A stretch of DNA of 64,000 nucleotides from Diplosphaera chodatii (Eukaryota > Chlorophyta > Trebouxiophyceae > Prasiolales > Stichococcaceae), in contig JAALGY010000023.1 of the NCBI GenBank assembly GCA_032358165.1, positions 1,302,001-1,366,000 of the forward strand, read 5' to 3'. A program made the position numbers and the translations under genes. The notes beneath the pieces were generated by a model. That model saw nothing but the letters and a program-made list of their open reading frames with translations. It ran no database searches and had not been told where the DNA came from. Shown here in pieces: positions 45,401-64,000 of this stretch (position 1 is its first letter; each line of letters starts with the position of its first letter).

Positions 45401-48058
45401 AGACGCTGCTCATCTCCATCAAAGATGAGCACCACATTGCCGAGAAGGTGGGCCTGTCCCCTACGAACCTGCTGCTGCCTCCTTGCGATTGGTATGTTAG
45501 CAGGACGAAACTTGTTGGGTCTGCAGTTGTTGCACACCTGACAGGGTTAGTACCTAGCGCAGGTGTGCTATGCGCTGAGTCAGCTGGCAGCGGGCTTCAA
45601 AGACAGTGACACGGCCTCGCCGCTGTCGCCCTACTTCAAGGACATCATCCAGGCCCTGCTGGAGACGGTGTGACCTCCAAATGCTGTCCGGACACCGAGC
45701 GTGACAGTGCAAGTACTGGATCGCCAGGGCAGCCTGCCTAGACATGAGCGCTGACGACCACTGTGCTGGTGGCTCTCACACAGGCAGCGCGCCAGGGGGA
45801 GAGCACGCGGCTGCAGGCGCAGGCGTTTGAGGCGATCAACGAGGTGGTGCGGTGCGCAAGCCCCGACACGCTGCCCATGGTCGGCCAGCTCATCCCGCTG
45901 ATGATCAACAAGCTGAACGAGACGCTGCAGGCCCAGGCCGCCACCCCAGAAGCCCTGGAACGACAGTCGGAGATCCAGGTCTGCCTTGCTGACGCGCAGC
46001 TGTTTGGATGTCACCCTGCCCACTTCCTGTGCTGCCACCGTGTGCATACATAGCGGCTGCATTACTGGCTGCGTCGGCGCTGCTCATTCGTCACAAACCT
46101 GCACGTACCTGGATGGGAAGTGAACAGACCTATGTGTATATGCAGGGGCTGCTGTGCGGAGTACTGCAGGTCATCGTCCAGAAGCTCAGCGAGACAGACG
46201 CCACGAAGCCGGGCGTGCTCCAGTACGGCGATGCCATCATGGAGGTAGGACCAGTGCCTGACGGCACACTGGCATGAAGCGCGTAATGAAACTGAGCGAG
46301 GGCAGTGCCAGTGCACGTGAGGCTCTGCACATATCCAGCAGGGCCACCCTTTTTGAGCGCATGCAAGCTCGGCCAGGGGTCTAGGGGCGAAGATGCTCAA
46401 AACTGCCGCTGCAGGTGCTGCTGCGTGTGTTTGCATGCCGCAGCGCGACGGTGCACGAGGAGGCGCTGCTGGCGGTGGGCGCCTTCACCTACGCCACCGG
46501 GAAGCAGTTTGTGAAGTACATGGACTCCTTCTTCCCGGTGCTGCTGCAGGGCCTGACCAACCACCAGGTTGCCACCCCCTCCCTCATTCCCTCCCTTGCT
46601 GATGTGAAGCTGACAAGGTCGGCTCCCTGACTCCACTGCACTTTATTGTGATCATGCAAGTGTCAGCACCTAGCACCTCCCACTGACTGTGCTGGGGGTC
46701 GCGCCGCTCGCAGGACTGGCAGGTGTGCCAGGTCAGCGTGGGCGTGCTGGGCGACATCTGCCGGGGCATCGAGGAGGCCCTGGCGCCCTACTGCGACCGC
46801 GTCATGGCAGTGCTGCTGGCCAACCTGCAGGTGAGCCGTGTTGCCATACGCATGGGGAGGGGAGCGGGCAATCTCACCTCTCTTGTGTCTGCCGCAGGGT
46901 GACGCTCCGCTTGTCAGCTGTTTGCAGCTCAGCTGCACGAAGTATGCACACTGGCTTTTGTCAGTCAGGCTCACTGACGATGGCATCACCTGTGTACAAA
47001 TGTCCAAATTTGTACATGCAGAGCGATGCGGTGCACCGCAACATCAAGCCTCAGATCCTGTCAGCCTTTGGCGACATCGCGCTCGCCATTGGCGACAACT
47101 TTGAGGCGTATCTGCAGCACGTGATCACCATGCTCGGCTCTGCCCAGGTGCTGGCTGTTTCACAATGCGTCTGGCAGGGGCAAAGGAGTGCAATCAACAT
47201 GGTCAGCGGCTATGCAACTGCGGCACCACCGTGTCTGAGGGTTTCTTTGCCAAACCCTGGTCTCGTCTGATATGCAGGCGCTGAGCGTGCAGCAGCAACA
47301 GCAGGCGGATGAGGACTTTTTCGACTACAACAACCTGCTGCGGCACGGCATCCTGGAGGCCTACACCGGCATCCTGAATGGCATGTCTCGCGAGAAGGCC
47401 AACCAGCACCTTGTCCATGCTGCCACGGTAGCGCCTTCCTCCCTTCCAGCATGCTTGCATTGTCTTACGTGCTCAGCCTGCTGTGGGTGATTTGTGCGAT
47501 CATGAACATACCCTACTCACACGGAACACCATCGCCACTTCTTGCCCGCCTTCGGCTGCCTGCACAGCTTGGGGGCGTCCCGGCCGGCCTCGAGGCTGCC
47601 GAACATGTCATGCCGCAGGGCGCAATCGAGTTCGTGGAGTATGTGTTCAACGACAAGGCAAACCAGGACACAGCGGTGAACAAGATCGCCATCGCGCTGC
47701 TGGGCGACCTGGCTTCGTCCCTCACAGGTGCGCACTGCTGCGGTGATTTGCGTCATCGTGCCGTTCGTAGTAGGACTGCAGATGGTCTGACGGAAGCTCT
47801 ACTCAGCATGACTGTGCCCGATGCGCTTGCCCAACGGCGATCTGCTGCACTGACGCAGTCCAAGCATTTGCATCACATGTGCCTGACGTCAAGTGTTCCA
47901 AGATGTGTGGGCTGCATCGTGCAGGCGTTGGTGCACTGTTCCAGCAGAAGCCAGGCCTCGTGCAGTTTGTGCGCGAGTGCCAGAGCAGCCCGGATGCTGG
48001 CCTCAGCGACACTGCCGACTGGGCAGCGCAGGTTATCCAGAAGGTCATGGTGACTTGA
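42463..48058 (+). CDS. KPNB1: Importin subunit beta-1 (karyopherin beta)
   Basis: Nuclear import receptor that binds importin alpha, RanGTP and FG nucleoporins. ATG 42463 ([20 protein letters not shown]) leads into the Ran-binding IBN region: [39 protein letters not shown] repeats follow: [78 protein letters not shown]. The acidic-loop area reads [20 protein letters not shown]. Later repeats include MNVS-like [100 protein letters not shown]. It ends QVIQKVMVT at 48058. Close to 20 exons. The partner class NUP62 is encoded 11 kb away. Confidence 0.95.
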
Positions 48059-49257
48059 GAGTCTCCTGCGCCATGCAGCCTCTGGCTCTGCACAGTGCAG
48101 CCACACATGTGACAGAGGCCCCGCTTTGCCAGCCAGTAGGCAGGTGGACGGGATGAGGCAGGCAACCAGCCACCAGACCTTATATGCATGGGGTGTAGCC
48201 ATTGATGACGCCCCAATTCTGAACATTGAGCATGGCAGCATGGCAGCTGAACAATGCGCCGCTCTGTCAGCGGGGGATGTCGGAGGTGGTGATCAGCATG
48301 CCAGCCTTCAGAAATGCACTTTGCATTAGACGCGGCCAGGATTGTGTGGGAGCATATCACGAGCGTTTTAAGCTCGTGGGCAGACGTTGGCATGTTCATA
48401 GGCAACATGTAAGCATGGTGAGGGCAACATGCAGCTCTCAGGGATCTATGAAGGTGGAACGGCATTCCAGCACATGGCAAGCAGGACGAAGGCCTGAAGT
48501 GTCGCAGGTATCTTTGATGTGGTGGTCGACAGATCGCCTTTGTTACATCACAGTTTGCAACCCCAACTTTCAACAATGAAATGAATACCCCAATGAGCCT
48601 AACAATCGCGGTGCACTTGTGCATCAGCATCTCAACGTTCAACAGCAGAAAACACGCGGCCTAAAACGGTGCATGGAGGGCAGCAATAAGAAGATATGGC
48701 AGTGCACAGCTATGGATGGAGCGCACGCAATACACCCCACACGTCACCTGCAGGGCAGTGTCCCTTGTCGTATCACCTGTACAGACATCTAACCTTGAAA
48801 CCACCGAAAGCCAGGCTGTGAAGTTCAGCCCCAGACCGAACAACGTACTGATCGGCAAAGATGTTGCATTGTGAGCACCGTCACGGAAAACCTTCGGTGA
48901 TGCTTCTTCGCATGCCGCTGGAAAGTGCTGCTGTAGCTGCTGATGTGTTTTCCTGCATCCCCTTGCATGCCAGGTCATCGTTCTGGCGCCTGCCGCTCCC
49001 GGTGCACACTGAAACCGTAATTTCCCCCTCTTGATTGATTGTTGAGCATTGGAACACCTTTGTGCACATTCGTCTTGCAAAAGCAGAGCTGTCAGCCGCG
49101 GCGGTGCGCCAGCTGCTGTGGGACGCTAGGGGTGACCGGGGCTTTGGACGTGCGCTCGGTCGCCTGTAGCGCTGGAGGCTGCCGGCCGCTCTGACGCAGC
49201 AGCGAGTAACCAATGCTGGCGCCTTCGGCTGGCGGCTGAGGGCAGGCTGCGAGGCGC
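48059..49257. other. Intergenic, tail to tail (importin beta / cyclin D)
   Basis: About 1.2 kb; must contain both 3' untranslated regions. No coding frame resembling a family, no repeat and no RNA gene recognised. Confidence 0.6.
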
Positions 49258-51186
49258 TCAGATAGAGTCACAGGATGAGTCGCAGGACATGTCCTGGCTG
49301 CAGCCTGGCATCGCTGGCAGCGACGTCAGGACCGAGGTGGGCGAGCAGTCGTCCTTGCTGTAGGCGCCGGGGGCCAGCTGCGTCTTGCCGACCGGGATGG
49401 CCAGCGGCGGAGGGGGCGGCGGCGGCGAAGCCCTCCGCATCGGCGACCCCGTGCCGGCTTCTGATGACGCTGCGGATCGCACGCTGTTGTTCTTGAGCTG
49501 ATCCAAGCCCCACTGCATCTCCACCTGCAGGCGGAACATCACACAGGGTAAGGCACGGCACGTTGGGCTGCGCGGGAACTGTGACGTAAGCGTGCTGCAT
49601 GGTCCGCAGGGCTGCCGTGTCCTGCAAGTGTCACAGCCGCGTTGCTGTCACAGCAGGAGAGCGCTTGCACACCTGGTCGATGTGGGCAGAGAAGCAGTAG
49701 AAGGCCTGCGCAAACTCGGGGCCATTGCCGTGGCACGCCCGCAGCGCTGCAAGGACAGACGCCGCGGCCATGCAGGACGGCCGCATCGCCACCGAGTTGG
49801 AGTCTGCACACCAGCGCAGCATGCATGGGCGTCAGCAGATGCTTCGTGAGTGGTGCGCACATGAACTGCAGCGCTGGCTGTGCGAACCATGCCAGACGTG
49901 GTCTCGCGATAAGCCCGGTGCTTCAACACTGAACTGAGGGCAGGACTGCGAGCTCAACACGCGCCCTCACCTGCCAGGGTCTCGAAGATGAGGGTGTGGG
50001 CCAGGCTGCGGACGCGGTCGGCGGGGCGACCGCCGTCGAGCAGCGTGCCGTCCGGGTGGCGGCCCACGTTGGCGAGGCACAGCAGGCAGTCCATGAAGTC
50101 GACGGCTGTGGCGCAGTGCATGCGCCAGTCCAGCGTGCTGCAGACCATGAGCTCCATGCCCCGGATTTGCGCCGCGCTGAAGCTCGTTGACCAGATCTCG
50201 GTGTTCACCTGCACAGTGTGGGATGATGCACCTCAGGCTCATGAGTCTCTCACGCCGCTCGCCTGATGTAGACGTAAGGAACATGTAGAGAAGTCATGCA
50301 GATGGTGATCAAGGCACATGTGCACCTGAAACCTCGCCACGTTGTCAACGGCCTCTGGGCCGTCCAGCTTGGCTGCCAGCGTCAGGCATGCCACTGCAAC
50401 GCACTGCGCATTGCGCAGCTGGTCCATCTGCGGCGATGCAGCACGTGATAGTCAGCGGCACATTTCTCGCCACATGCAATTTGAACGCTCTTTGTCAGTG
50501 AGCCGATCGTTGTCTGTATGCAAGCCTCACGCCGACCGCAAAAGCAGGTTGTCACGGTGATCTGGCCAATGACTCAGTGGCAGGCACTGCTAACTGGCCA
50601 GCAGCGGCCTCACCGGCACGAGGCACACATCCAGGAAGCGGTCCAGCAGGCGCACGGCAATCGCGAGCGCGCTGAGGTTGAGATTGAAGTGAACGCAGGC
50701 CTGCGATCCGAGATGCAACCTGAGTCATTGCAGCGGGTGGAGACGGCCACGCATGTTGCAAAAGCATGCATAGTGTGGGCTTAAAAGCGGCGACGCCGCC
50801 TGAACTGCAAGGCAGATGGACAGACGAAGTGCCGGGGGTGGTGCATCAGCACATGCTCCCAACACAGATACAAGCAGAGCTAGGGTCCGGGGGCGGGGCG
50901 GCGGCCGCACCACGTGCAGCCACTGGACGATGGCGAAGCGGTGTGTGACGTCGAAGTAGGGCTGGCGCTGCAGGTAGTCGGTCGTCAGCTGCCGGTCTTC
51001 CAGCTCCAGCAGCACATGCAGCCGCAGGGCATGATCCTCGTCGTTTCGCGGGGGCAGGGCGCCAAGATTGGATCCGGCGGGCGCCTCGCCGCCGCCCAAC
51101 AGCTCGTCCGGCGTGTCCAGGGTGTTGCGCTGCGCGTCTGGCACCTCCAGCAGCGCCGACACGGGCTCATCGCAGAACAGGTCCAT
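49258..51186 (-). CDS. CYCD: D-type cyclin with LxCxE retinoblastoma-binding motif
   Basis: Regulatory subunit of a G1 cyclin-dependent kinase. ATG 51186 gives MDLFCDEPVSALLEV: LFCDE is a perfect LxCxE motif at residues 3-7, the place where plant D cyclins carry it. The cyclin N-box starts with LLELEDRQLTTDYLQRQPYF and HRFAIVQWLHVV, continues ACVHFNLNLSALAIAVRLLD, RFLDVCLVPV, then QLRNAQCVAVACLTLAAKLD. The second cyclin fold follows: IRGMELMVCSTLDWRMHCAT, AVDFMDCLLCLANVG, SVAMRPSCMAAASVLAALRA. The C-terminal exon (from about 49530) is Pro/Ser-rich ([20 protein letters not shown]) and may be a PEST-type degradation region. At least six exons. Confidence 0.87.
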
Positions 51187-51643
51187 CGTGCGAGGGTGCC
51201 ACCTCGCCACCTGCACGGCAGATCGTATCACCTCAGGGCCTCGGGCCAGCCGCTGGCAAACATGCTGCAGTGCAGTTTGCCGGGGCTGTGGTGCCGGTTC
51301 GACTTGGAATGCAGCATGCATGGCGATCAGGCCACTGGACTCTGTCCAATCACGAAATTTGAGCACTGGACGCGGGCCAAGAGGGCAATGCACGGACCGC
51401 GCATGCGCGCAGAACGATGCTCATCACGCGATGAATGGTACGCGGGCGCGCAGGGCATCGAGCGGCCTGCCCTGGGCGCGAGGTGGGCTGCAACTTTCGG
51501 TGGGAGTCAGCCCGGCAGGTCCGCCAAGCACGCCAGGTAGGTGGGACACTGGCAATGATCGGCGCCGCATGAACAGCCGCACTGTGCGGCCATGCAACAA
51601 GCTGCAGGACGCCGCGGGCTATAGCACGTCGCGCTGGGCGTAG

Positions 51644-51652
51644 GCGCCAAAA
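51644..51652 (-). promoter_or_regulatory. E2F-like site upstream of cyclin D
   Basis: GCGCCAAAA on the plus strand reads TTTTGGCGC on the cyclin D strand, an exact match to the E2F consensus TTTSSCGS. It is about 460 bases upstream of the cyclin D ATG. A single short match, so chance is possible. Confidence 0.35.
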
Positions 51653-52683
51653 TGGCAACCCGCAGACACCGGACTCAACTCAGCCTTGCAAATATCCGAA
51701 GCGTGTCAGTGGTCTGGCGGGACCGCCGGCAATGCCGCAACTCATCGGGTTGGCGATTGTGGCTCACAAAGCAGCAGCCTGTTGAAACGCAGCATCAATG
51801 GCCGCCTACACGCGCTGAGAACCGCTGCCAAAGCTGTGCTCTAGACAGACCATGCAGCAAAGCCGACCGATCAGCGCCCAGGCGGCCGCGGGTCGACGAC
51901 CGCAATGCACGAGGGTGCAGTGTCAGGGTTCTTCTGGCAGCAAGGATGCGCGGGCTGAGGTTTGCTGCGCCGCACGCGTCATGGCGATAGACGGTCTCGA
52001 AGCTTTGAGTCAGAGGGAAGAGAGCCTGACCAGCGTGCGCACCTGAACGTGCAACCGCGGTCTTGACCGCTATCCGACTCTCCGTTGGTGCAAGCGACGA
52101 TTGCGAGCGTCCCCCCGCGCGTCTCCTCTGGATCAGCACACATGCGGCACGGTCAGGGATCAGCTCGAATTTGAGCGTCAAACGGGCTGTCACCGCACAC
52201 AGTAACATGCTTGGCCCGCCGTTGCCGACATGACATACGCTGCTTGTTTGTTGAGCAACGACCGGCAGCAGCGGGAGGCGGCAGCGCCGGGATCATGCCG
52301 GATGGGGGTTGCAGAGCACAGGCTGCAACTGCCCGGGACAGGCGGCATGCATGGCGACACACCTCAGGGGAAGGCCGGATGGCCAGGCGGATGGGTCAGC
52401 GGCGACAGACGTGAAGCACCAGCCTCGTAACCCCTCGGTTGCCGCACCGCAAGCTGGCGTGTGTGAACGGCTTCGCTCAGCGACGACCAGCAAAGGCTGC
52501 GGGCTTGGTCAGCGGGTGCGCTGCGAGGCGCACGACAGCCAGCCAGAGGCGCCTTGAAAAGTGGCAATGAAGCATGTGTCTGGCAGACAGGAGACTTGCA
52601 TCCAAAAATATCCGCGCTTCCAAGCCCCGCCAACTGAGTCGCCGCGAGCAGTCAGATTGAATCTCAGATCCTACAGAGATCCG

Positions 52684-52692
52684 CCGCCAAAA
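52684..52692 (-). promoter_or_regulatory. Second E2F-like site
   Basis: CCGCCAAAA on the plus strand reads TTTTGGCGG on the minus strand, also fitting TTTSSCGS. It is about 1.5 kb upstream of cyclin D, so its target is unclear. Confidence 0.25.
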
Positions 52693-53341
52693 TCTCAGTT
52701 TTTATCCAGAATCTCAATGGCGCTTCATTTGCAGAGTGCAAATGCTGGCAAACGCCATCATTGCCTCAAATGCAACAGGTATAAACTGCCTGCAACCGAA
52801 CAGTCGTTCAGCATGTCATCACATGCCCTGCGCATACCGCACACGGCGAGACTCTTTCGAGTGACGTCATCCCTTTTTATGCTGATTCCAAGTCGTCAGC
52901 TGAAACCTACAAAGTAAACGCAGCGATTGAGCCGTTGCCGTGCGGGGAAGGTATGTACTGACAACAACCATTACTTCGGTCCGTTATAGAGCTGGATAGT
53001 CGGCGTGCGACGTGACACTTGAAGATTGTGGCAATCTGAAGGACTGCAGCCATACAGACGCTGCCTAAATGGCAGATCTAGGCAGGTGGCATCTATACTG
53101 CAGTCGGTACGCGGCACCTCTCAGAACATCTGCTCTTGCGCAGTCCCTCACAGATAGCTTTCAAGTGACTGTCAAAACACGAGCAATACACTGTTTAACA
53201 ACAACCCCGGAGAAGCCAGTTCGTATGTGCACGAACTCAAGACACGAACGAACCCTAGCTGTACCATCATGCATGGCACACTTTGGGAAGAGCAGCTAGC
53301 CACGGGGCCACTGCGGGCGCCATCTTGGAGCCCCAGTTGAT

Positions 53342-59013
<5,672 letters not shown>

Positions 59014-59336
59014 GGCGGCGACTGCTACCTAGAGTGATCCTCTATGGTCTCATCTGCGATCACTGCCGTCTAGCCTACGCTTATGACCTCCGGCGCCGTG
59101 AGCAGATAGCAGTTTTGAGTGCATGTCAACCGGAAATTCGAAAGCACTGGCAGGGGGACTATAGTGCACAGCCAGGTTTGAGGCCGTGCTCAGGAGCAGC
59201 CACTACTGTTGTCGCTGCTTTCAACTGCCAGGCGTCAGTAAAGGCTTGTAGATGTACGTGGTGCTGTAGCAGTCGCGAGGCAGGCAGCCCCTGAGGTTGT
59301 GCGCTGCGGCGCAAGCGACGGCGGCAGCCCCCAGCC
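59014..59336. promoter_or_regulatory. Shared intergenic promoter region, MCM7 / CTP synthase
   Basis: 323 bases between two divergent start codons of genes needed in S phase. I searched it by eye for TTTSSCGS E2F sites and found none. No clear TATA box. Confidence 0.5.
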
Positions 59337-62891
<3,555 letters not shown>

Positions 62892-63174
62892 CCCGCAGAT
62901 GCGGCGGACTGGACGTTCATGTTGCCCGGGCCGCTCAAATGCTGCCAGGTCCTTGAGGAAATGGAATAGCCCAGCTGAAATGAAGTACGACGACATGCCC
63001 CGCCATTTTCCTGTCAAGCTGTAGGGTTCACTCACGTCATCTGCGTGCACCAGCTGGAAGGTGACGCATTTCCCGACTTCAGACTGCGCTTGCATGGTCC
63101 GATCACGTATGCTGACCATCACTTGCACTCGACACTTGGCAACCTCCAGATCGCTGGTTCGCACCTGTGCCACG
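62892..63174. other. Short intergenic region
   Basis: Between CTP synthase and the S-formylglutathione hydrolase gene on the same strand. Nothing recognised. Confidence 0.4.
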
Positions 63175-64000
63175 ATGGCCAAAGCTATCCAAAGCAACAA
63201 GGCAGGTGGCATGGGGTGCATACAGCAGACGTGCAACCAAGCGATGCTTCACAATCAGCCGTGTGCTTCATGGACTGACATTGCACTACCTTTGCGCATG
63301 ATCTGCTGGGTGCTGAGCCCCACCGATCTGTTGAGACTCACGGTATAAGAGCGGTGCCGCATGGCAGTGCAATTGAGCGCGCCTCTTGCCTGCAGGCATT
63401 TGGCGGCTGGAACAAACGGTTCCAGCACTCCTCCAAGGAGCTGGGCTGCGACATGAAGTGCGATCACGATCATCGGACTGGCACACAGCAGCAGACAGTG
63501 TATATGTGGATTTATTTTAACCCTGAAATATACATGCATATATCATCAAAGTATGCTTGCAGGTTCTTTGTGTACTTTCCACCGCAAGCAGAGAAGGGCA
63601 AGGTGCCAGTGCTGTACTACCTCAGCGGCCTGACGTGCACCGACGAGAACTTCACGCAGAAGGTTCGCCTCATCTGCAGTTTGTATGGGACTAGATGTCT
63701 GGCATTGACTGGGAGTTTTCGCAGACACAGCATGTTGAACAACCAAACTCCTCATGTGCAGGCCGGTGCACAGCGAAAGGCAGCTGAGCACGGCATTGCA
63801 CTGGTGGTGCCGGACACATCACCAAGAGGCCTCGGAGTTGAGGGAGAGTCAGATACATCAGAGCTGGGACTGTCGGCTGGCTTCTACATGGATGCCACGG
63901 TGCGCAGCCAGGAGACATTTTCATGCTGTGCCGTGTGTTTGGTTGACATAGCACAAGGCTGTACGTGCAACCAGGAAAGTAGCATGCAAAGGCACCCCTG
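63175..64000 (+). CDS. S-formylglutathione hydrolase (esterase D), 5' part, cut by window end
   Basis: Hydrolyses S-formylglutathione to formate and glutathione in formaldehyde detoxification. Three exons after the start resemble the family: AFGGWNKRFQHSSKELGCDM, then FFVYFPPQAEKGKVPVLYYL with SGLTCTDENFTQK (oxyanion-hole region), then AGAQRKAAEHGIALVVPDTS, PRGLGVEGESDTSELGLSAG, FYMDAT. The proposed first exon starts at ATG 63175 (MAKAIQSNK) and would need a GC donor (AAG then GCAGGT at 63202); this start is tentative. The nucleophile elbow lies beyond the window, so catalytic completeness cannot be judged. Confidence 0.88.

Larger units (their letters stand above)
51187..53341. other. Long intergenic region upstream of cyclin D
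   Basis: About 2.15 kb between the cyclin D start and the MCM7 stop. Open frames (for example 52561-52917 on the plus strand) match no family and show no splice pattern. It contains two E2F-like sites listed separately. The cyclin D promoter and 5' leader and the MCM7 3' end lie here. Confidence 0.5.

Noticed and set aside
52561..52917. 118-codon plus-strand frame upstream of cyclin D
   Set aside because: No family resemblance and no supporting splice or promoter signals; treated as intergenic.

Overview
The window looks like nuclear DNA of a green alga, most likely a trebouxiophyte-type chlorophyte. It has about 16 protein genes, all broken by many short introns (roughly 60-250 nt) that end in a very regular TGCAG-type acceptor. 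The exons are GC-rich and Ala/Gln-rich. Gene content is eukaryotic (importin beta, MCM7, NUP62, eL32, PLAA/DOA1, VPS3, RNF113/CWC24). A DUF3172-type protein of photosynthetic lineages and an LxCxE-bearing D-type cyclin point to the green lineage. Exon structures were reconstructed by eye from reading frame, splice sites and family knowledge; the genus is not determined.

Layout. 1-1500: degenerate repeat built on CCCCTTTTGTGTTGACC in both orientations. 1655-6979: divergent pair of an Ap4A phosphorylase-type ATP adenylyltransferase (-) and a three-domain RRM-AlkB-methyltransferase ALKBH8 (+). 8221-12686 (-): intron-containing Crypton/Ndc10-type tyrosine recombinase with a complete set of catalytic residues and a GCR1_C-like tail. 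14050-19247 (+): VPS3/TGFBRAP1-like CORVET subunit. 20083-22085 (+): unusual Myb/SANT plus UBA protein. 22270-26049: divergent SCO1 (-) and RNF113/CWC24 (+). 26291-31539 (-): DUF3172 protein and NUP62. 32144-32916 (+): small polyglutamine protein. 32917-34935: about 2 kb gene-free island of different base texture with two GC-rich palindromes and a pyrimidine minisatellite. 34936-37388: divergent eL32 (-) and RidA (+). 37551-48058: divergent PLAA/DOA1 (-) and importin beta-1 (+). 49258-51186 (-): cyclin D. 53342-62891: divergent MCM7 (-) and CTP synthase (+). 63175 to the end (+): S-formylglutathione hydrolase, cut by the window edge.

Together the genes are mostly housekeeping: translation and tRNA modification (eL32, ALKBH8), splicing (RNF113), nuclear transport (NUP62, importin beta), replication and cell cycle (MCM7, cyclin D, CTP synthase), ubiquitin/Cdc48 work (PLAA), endosomal tethering (VPS3), mitochondrial copper delivery (SCO1) and metabolite repair or detoxification (RidA, SFGH). 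Every minus-strand gene or minus-strand pair is followed by a plus-strand gene, giving many short head-to-head intergenic spaces likely to act as shared promoters. The most unusual element is the Crypton-like recombinase gene; next are the satellite-like left end and the 33-34.7 kb island.
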